This document shows positions 26,946 through 35,800 of a stretch of 64,000 nt of DNA, piece by piece. The notes under the pieces are model-generated. The model was not told where the DNA came from, searched no databases, and saw nothing but the letters and a program-made list of their open reading frames with translations. How positions within the stretch are numbered: the first letter of the stretch is position 1; each line of letters starts with the position of its first letter. This DNA comes from Mucilaginibacter pankratovii. GTDB lineage: Bacteria > Bacteroidota > Bacteroidia > Sphingobacteriales > Sphingobacteriaceae. The stretch is from contig NZ_JACWMY010000019.1 of assembly GCF_014773265.1 (NCBI RefSeq), forward strand, positions 22,116 through 86,115. Reading direction: 5' to 3'. Both the position numbers and the translations under genes were made by a program.

Positions 26946-27244
26946 CGCAAGGTCCTCTATCGAGTTTAGGTTAACCCATAAATTCTGCTTCAGACAAAAA
27001 TTGCATAACCCATAAAGCGTTCCTATGGAACGCAGCCATATCGATTAATTTTTTTCTACCCATAAGGTATCCCGAAGGGATACTCATTGCTTTCTTCGTC
27101 CCTTCGGGACGACTCATGGGTAGAAATAAGCGCCACCCCATTTTACGTTCCATAGGAACGTTTTATAGATAACCACAGTGCTAAGCATCCTGTTTTAAGA
27201 ACGGTATTTTGTGGGTTAACCTAAACTCGATAGAGGACCCTGCG
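26946..27244. repeat. 299-bp nested inverted-repeat element (copy 1)
   Basis: The outer arms (26951-26978 and 27212-27239) are perfectly complementary over 28 bases and extend to 33 with one mismatch. Between them lie CCCATAA/TTATGGG-type words and four short hairpins: GTTCC-TAT-GGAAC, ATCCC-GAA-GGGAT, GTCCC-TTC-GGGAC and GTTCC-ATA-GGAAC. The whole element could fold as a long stem with side hairpins. It shares its inner vocabulary, but not its outer arms, with the element at 56933-57159. No reading frame inside looks real. Confidence 0.8.
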
Positions 27245-27258
27245 GGGACAGGAAAGGG

Positions 27259-28065
27259 CTATGCCTGTGTATTCGCCGTAGCAATTAGAGATGCAATTAA
27301 AGCGCCGTAAAACTTCTCAGTTAGCGATGTTAAAGCAACGCTTTTCTTTGTATCTGAAGGCTTCACTTGCCATAAGTCTTCGTCGGGAGAAATAAAAGCG
27401 ATAAGAGTTGCGTAAAGCACTTGTCTTTTCTGTAGCAAAGAAGCGTCATTTTCTATTAGCCCGCTTTTAGCAAATATCGTTTGGGGTTCCGGGCTGTTGA
27501 GGACATTAAAAGCAATACTAAAAATATCAGCCCATTGTAAGAAATCATTATCGGAGGCAAACGAGATGCTTTTTTGTAGCACATCATGTAATCGGTTTCT
27601 AGCTTTTTGCAAGCTCACCTTTTCATCTATTGTATCTTCAAATCTATATGCGAGATAATATCTCACGTTCCAATTTTCGCCTCCTAATGATTCTTTTTGT
27701 TTGAACCACCTGCAAAACCAAAAATTTGAATACTTATCATAAACAGCTTCAATGTATAAACTGCCTTTTAAGGAATTTGGCGTTCGGCTGTCTTTAAGTT
27801 TCGGCGAGGTTGGCAACCGATAATGTAATGATAGTTTTAAACAACCATCTTTCTCTAAATATCTAAACCACTTAACTGGATTTGCAGCCACAATATCTCC
27901 ATCGAGGCCTACTCTGTTAACGTAGTTTCTAAGCAGTATATAACCAACCGTTTCGCAATTTTCAAAAACGTTGCTATCAAGATAATCCCGGGGGATGTTA
28001 CCGTTTTTTATGTAATTATTGTAATTACATATCAACGAGATAAGTTGTGCTGTGTGAAGGCTCAT
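27259..28065 (-). CDS. Hypothetical protein, 268 residues
   Basis: Not recognised. The protein begins MSLHTAQLISLICNYNNYIK and is soluble with no signal peptide. It is rich in aromatic residues in the middle (SNFWFCRWFKQKE, WNVRYYLAYRF) and has a helical C-terminal third ending in a hydrophobic segment (FYGALIASLIATANTQA). Base composition is clearly more A+T-rich than in flanking housekeeping genes, suggesting acquisition. It lies between the rng terminator and the nested repeat element, whose edge is 15 bases after its stop. It looks like a singly inserted accessory gene. A defence role is possible by context only. Confidence 0.65.
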   Translation of the reverse strand: MSLHTAQLISLICNYNNYIKNGNIPRDYLDSNVFENCETVGYILLRNYVNRVGLDGDIVAANPVKWFRYLEKDGCLKLSLHYRLPTSPKLKDSRTPNSLKGSLYIEAVYDKYSNFWFCRWFKQKESLGGENWNVRYYLAYRFEDTIDEKVSLQKARNRLHDVLQKSISFASDNDFLQWADIFSIAFNVLNSPEPQTIFAKSGLIENDASLLQKRQVLYATLIAFISPDEDLWQVKPSDTKKSVALTSLTEKFYGALIASLIATANTQA

Positions 28066-28116
28066 TGGTGCGTAAATTTAATATTTACATCGTACCCTCG
28101 TAAATCAATTTAACCA

Positions 28117-28152
28117 AAAAGAGCAGATGCTTTTTCAAACATCTGCTCTTTT
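28117..28152 (-). terminator. Terminator of the rng cluster
   Basis: The perfect 13-bp stem AAAAGAGCAGATG/CATCTGCTCTTTT has T residues on the minus-strand 3' side. It lies 41 bases after the rng stop and before the unknown 268-residue gene. Confidence 0.88.
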
Positions 28153-28192
28153 CTTATCTGCATATCTGCACATTTAAAATCTGCACATCAGG

Positions 28193-29743
28193 TTACAATT
28201 TTATTTCCTCGTCTTTAGAAGAGAAGAAGTGGAACTCGGTAATCTGGTAAGCAGGGTTGCTTTTTACCTTTATCCACTGGTTGTATTTAAAGTACCATTT
28301 CATCTGGCGGTTAAAGATGCCTTTTTTGATGAATGCCTCAATGTACGGGTGTACAACAAGCGTAATATTTTTCTCGTTCTGCTCTTCCAGTATGAAATTG
28401 AAGTTGTTCTCAATATCATCGAGCAGCAACACGGTTGGGCGAATGGTGCCGGTACCATGACAAGCAGGGCAAACCTCGCTGGTAACAATGTTCATCTCTG
28501 GCCTTACACGCTGGCGGGTGATCTGTATCAACCCAAACTTGCTTGGCGGCAAAATGGTGTGCTTTGCACGGTCGTCGGCCATTTGGGCCTTCAGGTAATC
28601 AAATAGCTCTTTACGGTTGGTTGGCTTGTGCATGTCAATAAAATCGACAACCACTATACCACCCATATCGCGCAGGCGCAGTTGGCGGGCAATTTCTTTA
28701 GCCGCTTCCTTGTTTACCTGGTAAGCGTTCTCTTCCTGGTTCTCTTTATTGGCTGTACGGTTCCCGCTGTTCACGTCAATAACGTGTAAAGCTTCGGTAT
28801 GCTCAATAACCAGGTAAGCGCCACCGGCAAGGTTAACGGTTTTACCAAATGCCCCTTTTATCTGCTTATCAATACCATGATGCTCAAACAAAGGCTCTTT
28901 ATGCTTGTGCAGGCGTACGATGCCTTCCATCTCCGGAGAGATCTCATGGATGTAAGATCTTACATCGTCGTACATACTCTGCTCATTCACATGAATGTGA
29001 TGAAAGTCCGGGCTCAAAATATCCCTCAGGATAGTTGATGTTCTGCCGATCTCCCCCAAAACCTTCCTGGATGGTTCGGTACCGTGGAGCTTGGTTACAA
29101 AGGTTTCCCATTTGGATATTAAGTCCAGCAGGTCTTTTTGCAACTCGTCCACACCCTTCCCTTCAGATACGGTGCGTATAATTACGCCGAAATGTTTTGG
29201 TTTGATACTCTCAACAACTTTACGCAGGCGGTTACGCTCTGTATTACTCTTTATCTTTTTTGAGATGGATATCACCTCAGAAAAAGGCACCAATACAACA
29301 TAGCGGCCCGCAATAGACAGATCGCTGCTTAGCCTTGGGCCCTTTGTTGAGATGGGCTCCTTAGCAATTTGTACAGGCACAAGCACTCCTTTAGCCAAAA
29401 CATCAGAGATCTTGCCTCCTTTGTTTATGTCTGCTTCCAGCTTAAAGTTATCTAAAAGCTTTGATTGGTATCCCCCGCTACGTACTTGTTTGGTAAGCTT
29501 AAGCAGGCTTTGTACCTGCGGCCCCAAATCAAGATAATGCAAAAAGGCATCCTTCTCGTATCCTACATCCACAAAAGCAGCATTCAGGCTCGGCATAATT
29601 TTTTTAATGCGGCCTAAATACAGATCTCCAACAGTATAATTGTTAGTGATTTGCTCTTTATGGAGCTCTACAAGTTGTTTATCCTGTAATAATGCAATAG
29701 TAGCCCCGTTGGGGGATGAATCGATAATTAATTCTTTTATCAA
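28193..29743 (-). CDS. rng: Ribonuclease E/G family endoribonuclease
   Basis: This 516-residue RNase processes and degrades RNA. The N-terminal S1 domain (about 35-130) contains VGDLYLGRIKKIMPSLNAAFVDVG. Catalytic Asp residues are in HVIDVNSG and GGIVVVDFIDM. The zinc-link is CPACHGTG near residue 443, which tethers the tetramer. It lacks the long RNase E C-terminal scaffold, so it is RNase G-like. It is the last gene of a cluster with HU, a TPR protein and a bS22-like peptide. A hairpin lies in its leader at 29812-29831. Confidence 0.94.
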   Translation of the reverse strand: MIKELIIDSSPNGATIALLQDKQLVELHKEQITNNYTVGDLYLGRIKKIMPSLNAAFVDVGYEKDAFLHYLDLGPQVQSLLKLTKQVRSGGYQSKLLDNFKLEADINKGGKISDVLAKGVLVPVQIAKEPISTKGPRLSSDLSIAGRYVVLVPFSEVISISKKIKSNTERNRLRKVVESIKPKHFGVIIRTVSEGKGVDELQKDLLDLISKWETFVTKLHGTEPSRKVLGEIGRTSTILRDILSPDFHHIHVNEQSMYDDVRSYIHEISPEMEGIVRLHKHKEPLFEHHGIDKQIKGAFGKTVNLAGGAYLVIEHTEALHVIDVNSGNRTANKENQEENAYQVNKEAAKEIARQLRLRDMGGIVVVDFIDMHKPTNRKELFDYLKAQMADDRAKHTILPPSKFGLIQITRQRVRPEMNIVTSEVCPACHGTGTIRPTVLLLDDIENNFNFILEEQNEKNITLVVHPYIEAFIKKGIFNRQMKWYFKYNQWIKVKSNPAYQITEFHFFSSKDEEIKL

Positions 29744-29811
29744 TTGCTACTCCATTTCTTAAAACGGCACCGTAAGGCGCCGCCGGGTGGAAAAAAAACT
29801 AAACATAAATA

Positions 29812-29831
29812 GTCCCGCATACCTGCGGGAC
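29812..29831 (-). other. Hairpin in the leader of rng
   Basis: The perfect 8-bp stem GTCCCGCA/TGCGGGAC has a TACC loop and lies between the 29-residue ribosomal-type gene and rng. On the minus strand only a dispersed T-rich stretch follows. It could be a weak terminator, a processing site or a feedback target. Confidence 0.5.
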
Positions 29832-29850
29832 TTAAGCTATTTACAATAGC

Positions 29851-29940
29851 CTATTTTTTCTTATGTCTGTTTTTTCTTAAACGCTTTTTGCGTTTGTGGG
29901 TAGCCATTTTATGTCTCTTACGTTTTTTACCGCTTGGCAT
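29851..29940 (-). CDS. AURKAIP1/COX24 (mS38/bS22-like) small basic ribosomal peptide, 29 residues
   Basis: A 29-residue frame starts at ATG 29940 and contains GKKRKRHKMATHKRKKRLRK, almost entirely Lys, Arg and His. It matches the AURKAIP1/COX24 C-terminal domain, whose mitochondrial relative mS38 and actinobacterial relative bS22 sit in the small ribosomal subunit. It is probably a ribosome component. Its position 21 bases before a TPR gene's stop and upstream of rng links translation and RNA decay genes. It is shorter than most gene-finding cutoffs. Confidence 0.82.
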   Translation of the reverse strand: MPSGKKRKRHKMATHKRKKRLRKNRHKKK

Positions 29941-29961
29941 GATAATAATTTTTAAGTGTGG

Positions 29962-30813
29962 TTATTTTTTTAATTCCTTTATAAATTCATCTATCCGGCT
30001 ACTCTCTGCAGGGTCGCCTATTAGTTGCTTGCATTTTTCATAAGCTGCAATCGCTTCTTGTTTTTGGCCCAGTTGCTTATAACTTTCGGCCAGGTAAAAG
30101 TAGGGCTCAAGCTCTTCTTTTATGGCTATCATGGTTTTAAACCTGCCAACCGCTTTATCGTACTGGCCGCTCTTCATGGCAAACATGCCTAAATTGAGCA
30201 ATGCCGAGTGATTTTTCGGGTCCTGCTTTACTACTTCAAGCAATAAGGCAATTCCCTGCATTGGCATACCGCCACCGTTTACATAGGCAACGCCTAACCC
30301 GGTTTTGGCCTCCAGATCTGCCGGCTTTAGCTTAGTAGCATTTAAAAACGCTTCCGATGCTTTGGCGCTCAGGGCAACCTGCTCGTTAGCATCCTGCGAA
30401 CGTTTGGTGGCTTCGTTAAAACGGTTACCTGCATTTACCCAGTCATCAAACGCATTTGTTTGCTGCGCTATCTCCTGGTAATAAAACGCTGCCGGGGCCG
30501 GCTGTACAGCTGCATCCCATAAAGCCGCCAAACTACGCTGAACCGATGGCTTTGCAGCAAACGACGCCGTTTTTAGCTGGCTTTCCAATGCTTCAATCTG
30601 CTTTAACTGTTCTGCATCCAAACTTTGCTTTGCCAGTGCCGATACCGAAGCTTCGGATAATTCAGCAGCTGGTTTTGCATTGGCATCAACAGCAGTAGTA
30701 GCGGGCTTGGCAGCAACCTCTTTAGATTTTACCAAACCTTTAACAGGTTGCAGATACAAATAGCCCATAGTAACAATTACTATTGCACAAACGGCTATCT
30801 GTTTTTTATTCAT
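29962..30813 (-). CDS. Tetratricopeptide-repeat protein with N-terminal membrane anchor
   Basis: This 283-residue protein has a single N-terminal hydrophobic segment (IAVCAIVIVTMGYLYLQ), an Ala/Lys-rich linker and then TPR-like helices from about 130, clearest at NHSALLNLGMFAMKSGQYDKAVGRFKTM and PYFYLAESYKQLGQKQEAIAAYEKC. It is likely an anchored periplasmic or membrane scaffold. It starts 6 bases after the HU stop, so the two are almost certainly co-transcribed. Confidence 0.85.
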   Translation of the reverse strand: MNKKQIAVCAIVIVTMGYLYLQPVKGLVKSKEVAAKPATTAVDANAKPAAELSEASVSALAKQSLDAEQLKQIEALESQLKTASFAAKPSVQRSLAALWDAAVQPAPAAFYYQEIAQQTNAFDDWVNAGNRFNEATKRSQDANEQVALSAKASEAFLNATKLKPADLEAKTGLGVAYVNGGGMPMQGIALLLEVVKQDPKNHSALLNLGMFAMKSGQYDKAVGRFKTMIAIKEELEPYFYLAESYKQLGQKQEAIAAYEKCKQLIGDPAESSRIDEFIKELKK

Positions 30814-30819
30814 TGCTTA

Positions 30820-31125
30820 TTATTTGCTTGCTTTAGCAGTGGGTTTGTTACCTGTACGTACTTTCTCTACAAAAGTTTTAGCTGGTTTAAAGCTTGGTAC
30901 AAAATGCTCGGGGATAATAATGGCAGTATTTTTTGAAATGTTACGCGCGGTTTTTTTAGCTCTCTTTTTAACTACAAAACTTCCGAATCCTCTTACGTAA
31001 ACGTTCTCGCCACCTACCATTGAGCTTTTCACTACTTTGAAAAACGCTTCAACGGTTTCCTGCACGTCAACTTTCTCGATACCTGTTTTAGAAGAGATTT
31101 CAGCTATAATTTCTGCCTTGGTCAT
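30820..31125 (-). CDS. HU-family DNA-binding protein
   Basis: This 101-residue nucleoid protein opens MTKAEIIAEISSKTGIEK, the standard HU/IHF start. The beta-arm region GENVYVRGFGSFVVKKRAKKTARNISKNT and a short basic tail are also typical. It is the first gene of the HU-TPR-bS22-like-rng cluster. A -7 box (TACTTTTG) lies about 50 bases upstream. Which HU/IHF paralogue it is cannot be told from the sequence. Confidence 0.94.
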   Translation of the reverse strand: MTKAEIIAEISSKTGIEKVDVQETVEAFFKVVKSSMVGGENVYVRGFGSFVVKKRAKKTARNISKNTAIIIPEHFVPSFKPAKTFVEKVRTGNKPTAKASK

Positions 31126-31176
31126 ATCCTGTTTTCTTTATTTAAAATGTATAAATACTTAACTGTTTTGGGGTTG

Positions 31177-31184
31177 CAAAAGTA
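31177..31184 (-). promoter_or_regulatory. Candidate -7 element of the HU cluster
   Basis: TACTTTTG on the minus strand, followed by CAACC, is typical of Bacteroidota sigma-A promoters and lies 51 bases before the HU ATG. The upstream -33 region is A/T-rich without a clear TTTG. Confidence 0.6.
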
Positions 31185-31284
31185 TCGCTTTAAAATTAAA
31201 GATTAAAATAATTAACACATTTTTTTTGTAGAGTGCCAAAAACAGCATTTACAGGCTTAAATTATGATACTGAGATGGATAAAG

Positions 31285-31292
31285 TATCTTTG
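31285..31292 (+). promoter_or_regulatory. Candidate -7 element of mutY
   Basis: TATCTTTG lies 6 bases before the ATG of MSIWGELISWY. If used, the mutY mRNA would be leaderless or almost so. Confidence 0.5.
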
Positions 31293-31298
31293 CATTTG

Positions 31299-32345
31299 AT
31301 GAGTATTTGGGGAGAACTGATAAGCTGGTATGAGGGAAATAAGCGCGACTTACCCTGGCGCAACACCACCGATGCTTATATTATATGGCTATCAGAAATT
31401 ATACTGCAGCAAACCCGCGTAGAGCAGGGAATGCCTTATTTTTACCGCTTTGCAGAAAAATATCCAACCGTTACGCACTTTGCGGCAGCGCCCGAAGATG
31501 ATATTTTAAAATTATGGCAGGGCCTGGGTTACTATTCGCGGGGGCGCAACATGCTCAAAACAGCGCAGCTGGTACAGCAGTTATATGGCGGCCAGTTTCC
31601 TACCTCCTACGAGCAGCTTATAAAGCTAAAAGGAATAGGCGAATATACCGCCGCCGCCATATCATCTTTCTCGGCAAACGAAGTGCGGGCCGTAGTTGAT
31701 GGCAATGTTTACCGTGTGCTGGCCCGTTATTTTGGTATTGATGAACCTATAAATTCGCCAAAAGGCAAAAAAATATTTCAGCAACTGGCAGATGAGGTGA
31801 TGGATAAACAACGCCCGGCATTGCACAACCAGGCCATGATGGAATTTGGCGCGATGCTTTGCAAGCCAAAAAACCCGGCCTGCGGCATTTGCCCGGTACA
31901 TTTAGGATGCGCTGCATTTAAAACAAACGCCACCACATATTTGCCGGTAAAACTTAAAACGGTAAAAATCCGGAAACGATATTTTAACTATTTGTTAATA
32001 ATGGACGGCGAAATGTTGCTTATGAACAAGCGCGGCGAAAGTGATATATGGGCCAATATGTACGACCTGCCATTGATAGAAACCGAAGCCTTAATTGAGC
32101 CGGCACAACTATTTCAGCGCCATAACGTAAAAGAAATTCTTGGAAGCAATATGGCTATTAAGGATACTTCGGAAGTAATAAAACACGTACTTACACACCA
32201 GCATCTGTTTATTCAATTCATTATTTTAGAGGGGCAACCCGAAAATTTACAGCCCAACTGGTTTTACACTGCACTTGATAATTTAGAGAATTTAGCTATG
32301 CCGCAGCGAATTTTTATATTTATAAAAAAATTTTTTAATTTCTAA
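31299..32345 (+). CDS. mutY: A/G-specific adenine DNA glycosylase
   Basis: This base-excision enzyme, 348 residues from the preferred start, removes adenine opposite 8-oxoguanine. Seen are WYEGNKRDLPWR, LSEIILQQTRVEQ, the helix-hairpin-helix LKGIGEYTAAAISSF and catalytic Asp in AVVDGNVYRV. The iron-sulfur loop is C-x6-C-x2-C-x5-C (CKPKNPACGICPVHLGC). The C-terminal NUDIX-like domain carries HVLTHQHLFIQF. The frame extends upstream to GTG 31233 and ATG 31275. MSIW at 31299 is preferred because the family begins about ten residues before WY and a -7 box overlaps the extension. Confidence 0.93.
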   Translation: MSIWGELISWYEGNKRDLPWRNTTDAYIIWLSEIILQQTRVEQGMPYFYRFAEKYPTVTHFAAAPEDDILKLWQGLGYYSRGRNMLKTAQLVQQLYGGQFPTSYEQLIKLKGIGEYTAAAISSFSANEVRAVVDGNVYRVLARYFGIDEPINSPKGKKIFQQLADEVMDKQRPALHNQAMMEFGAMLCKPKNPACGICPVHLGCAAFKTNATTYLPVKLKTVKIRKRYFNYLLIMDGEMLLMNKRGESDIWANMYDLPLIETEALIEPAQLFQRHNVKEILGSNMAIKDTSEVIKHVLTHQHLFIQFIILEGQPENLQPNWFYTALDNLENLAMPQRIFIFIKKFFNF

Positions 32346-32368
32346 ATAATTCTCCGTTAATTTATGGC

Positions 32369-32797
32369 ATGTCTGGAATTAATAAAGTAATACTTGTTGG
32401 TCATTTAGGAAAGGACCCGGAGGTAAGGCATTTGGAGGGTGGCGTGGCCGTAGCCAGCTTTCCGTTAGCTACCTCAGAAACGTTTAACAAAGACGGCCGC
32501 AAAGTAGAACAAACCGAATGGCACAATATTGTAATGTGGCGCGGGCTGGCAGATGTAGCCGCTAAATTTTTACAGAAGGGGAAATTAGTTTACATTGAAG
32601 GCAAATTACGCACCCGTTCTTTCGAGGATAAAGAAGGTATCAAGAAATACACTACCGAGATAGTTGCCGAAAACTTTACCATGCTTGGCCGCAAAACAGA
32701 TTTTGAGAATGGCGATAACCAGCCACGCAACGGCGTGAAACCAAATAACGATAATGAAGGCATCCGCATCAGCGATGCCGACGATCTCCCTTTTTAA
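32369..32797 (+). CDS. ssb: Single-stranded DNA-binding protein
   Basis: This 142-residue OB-fold protein opens MSGINKVILVGHLGKDPEVR and has TEWHNIVMWRGLADVAAKFLQKG, KLVYIEGKLRTRSF and the acidic C-terminal tail SDADDLPF that recruits partner proteins. It follows mutY by 23 bases, so co-transcription is likely. A strong terminator follows. Confidence 0.95.
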   Translation: MSGINKVILVGHLGKDPEVRHLEGGVAVASFPLATSETFNKDGRKVEQTEWHNIVMWRGLADVAAKFLQKGKLVYIEGKLRTRSFEDKEGIKKYTTEIVAENFTMLGRKTDFENGDNQPRNGVKPNNDNEGIRISDADDLPF

Positions 32798-32818
32798 CCT
32801 AATTTTAATTTAAATTAC

Positions 32819-32848
32819 AAAAGCCTCCGGTATTCATCGGAGGCTTTT
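32819..32848. terminator. Terminator between ssb and the histidine kinase gene
   Basis: The stem AAAAGCCTCCG/CGGAGGCTTTT has an 8-base loop and can serve both converging genes. Confidence 0.85.
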
Positions 32849-32875
32849 GGTTTATACAAGAAACCGGCAAGCTAT

Positions 32876-35800
32876 TTACACCCCGGCGTTGTCTGCGGGG
32901 AAGTTGAGGTAAAAGGTTGTGCCTACGCCGATGTTTGTTTCGAACCATATTTTTCCGCTGGCGTTTTCGATGGAATTTTTTACGAATGCAAGCCCCAGGC
33001 CAGTCCCCGAACTTTTAGTAGTAAAATTTGGCTCGAAAATTTTATCGCGCATGTTCTCGGGGATCCCGTTACCATTATCTTTTATGGTTAGCAGCACATT
33101 TTTGCTGGTTATCAAAAAGTTTATCTCTATGAGGCAGTCGCGTTCGGGCGGGGTAGCTTCTATGGCGTTTTTAAGCAGGTTGTTAAAGCAGCGCAGAAGC
33201 TGGTCGCGGTCGGCGGCTACAAAGAACGGCGTAGTGGGCGGCATCATCAAAATTTGCACGTTATCCATCTGTTTAAAAATAATAACGGCCTGCCCCAGCA
33301 TCTCAAACAAATTAATGCTTTCTATACGGGTATCGGGCATTTTGGCGAAGGCCGAAAACTCTGAGGCGATGTTAGAGAGGCTTTCTATCTGCTCTACAAA
33401 GGATTTACTAAAGCGCTCAAACTTCTGGTCAAACTTGGGGTCCTTATCCTTCCACGATTTATCCAGCAGCTGCAAACCCAGCTTTAAAGGCGTAAGCGGG
33501 TTCTTAATTTCGTGCGCTACCTGCTTAGCCATTTCGCGCCAGGCGGTCTCCCTTTCAGATTGTGCCAGTTTATGCGCGCTGTTCTCCAGCGCCGCTATCA
33601 TGTTATTATATTCTTTTACCAGGGCGCCTATCTCATCATCGCGCTCCCATTTAATAGGTTCGTTCTTTTTGCCGTAGATGGTTTTACTCAGGTTATACTG
33701 GATAAAGTTTAGCGGCGCGGTTATTTGCCTTGCAATAATAACCGCAAACAGGCCTATAGCTATAAATACCAGCGCATAAACGTTTATCATAATATTTAGC
33801 AAAGAGCCGATGCGCTCGGTATAATCAGCCTCGTTGGCAAAGTATGGCAACTGCAAGTAGGCAATTATCTCGTGTTTAGAGTTTCTTAATGGCGCGTAAG
33901 CCGCCTTATAGGTAAGTTTTGAGATGCGTTCCTCGTTTACAAACTCCGATTTTTGTTCATCATTTAAGGCAATGAATGCCCTCCCGTTCATGCGGGGAGC
34001 AATCAGGCCATAATCGTAAATTTTGGGCTGGGTAGATATCAGGCGAACGCCGTTAAGATCGTAAAGGGTTAAATCGGTTGTATAATTATCCGCAAGTTTA
34101 TCAAAGGCAACCCGGCCTTCTTCGGTGATGCTACCTACGTACTCGTTTATCGGCCCGTCCTCCAAAATGCTTGCTATCTGCATAATTTTGGCCCTGATAT
34201 TTTTATCCTGCTGGCTTTGGTATTGCGTACTTATAGATACAAAGGTGATTATCCCCACCAACACCAGTGTTATAACCACCGCAAATATCATAGAGAACTG
34301 GATGCGGGTTTTATAGAGGACCCTGTCGAAATTGATTTTAACGTTCCAGTTGATACGGTTGTTGTTGATATTGAAGATCTTAACCTTTATCCACAGCAGC
34401 CTTATCAGTAAAATTAACGAGGCAAATGCCAGTATCACCACAAAAAAGAAAGTTAAAGCGGTTACAATAGCCGCTACGGCGTTTTCCTCCTTAGTTACTA
34501 CAATAAGGTTGCGGTTGGTTGGCTTATACAATAAGTGGCTATATTTGGTAAACCTGTCAAACCAGCCTATCCGGCTGCCGGTATTTACCTGCGTGGTATA
34601 CTTTTTTAGCTCACCTTTAAACTCTTTATTATTTACGCTATACACATAATTGCCGCTTTGGCCTATCAGCATATCATCGGCATAAAAAGCATAGGAGTAA
34701 TCTTTAAACTCCTCCTCTGGCTTGTCGCTCTTATCAATAAGCAGTTCGGGAAAGGTACCGGTTGCCAATAGCGGCCGGGCCTTCAGTTCTATTACAATGG
34801 TACCAAGCGTGCTCTCGCCATCTATAACCGGCAATATGGCAAAGTAGCTTTGAAAACCAAACGACTCGTTTTCGCGATAAAAGTAGCTGGAAACCTTAAA
34901 CGAGCTGTACTGCACCATATCTGTAAATATCTCTAAAGGATACTCAGCGTCATCGGCAGATAATGGCTTGTTGTTTAGATCAAACTCGTGTATTTTAAAA
35001 TCGTATTTAGAGAGGTACCTGTCAAAGTAAAGCTTTTGCAGGCGCGTAGACAGATAATCGTTGGCGTGCGTGCCACTTTTAAAGTATTGAATAATTGCCT
35101 TTTCCTTAATGATATCCTTCTCTATCTTTTTAAATAAGGTATCCGCGGTTACGTCATCCGGCAATTCCAGGCGCTGTATCAGCACCCGGCGGGTTGATTG
35201 CTCTTTTGCCCCTTCAAAACGGTAAAGTTTTACGGATGAAATAAGCGCGCATATTAAAACGATGAGCAGGAACGACCCGGCGGTGAACTTCCTTCCATCG
35301 TACAAAAAACTATACCCACGTGATAACACCAATATTGCCCAAAACAGGTAAAACAGGCTAAACTCCACATACCAGGTTACCAATGCTGTTGTGATGATAA
35401 TGCCTACCCCAAATATTAAAGCCTGCCTGGCAATGGGGATGTTAAGCTTAAAGCAAACTGTTAAAATAACATCTGTAAGTAATACAAACATTAAAAAGCT
35501 AAAGCAGAGCATTAAAACCCCAATAAGGCTATACACCGACAGGTTAAGCACGTTGTTTACATCAAAGCTGATCTTGGAGTTGACCACCAGCCCATAAAAC
35601 AGGTGCAGTAAACTGGTTGATGTTGCAATCAGCGTAACAAAGCACAAAGCATATATAAGGTAGCTGAGCGCTTTGCCCGGCATATGTATTATTAATTTAC
35701 TGCGCAGGGTATATAAATATGCCACAAACCAGCACATAGCCAGGATATTGATGCAAAAATCGCCCAGGGAGGGGTAAACATAGCTGGAGCCATACAGCTG

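Noticed and set aside
26732..26950. Minus-strand frame of 72 residues between radA and the nested repeat
   Set aside because: It starts at the edge of the repeat arm and ends in a low-quality Arg/Thr-rich tail over repeated CCCGAACAA words; no homology is recognisable.
26946..27244. CRISPR array
   Set aside because: The repeats are inverted rather than direct, spacers are not of constant length and no cas genes exist in the window.
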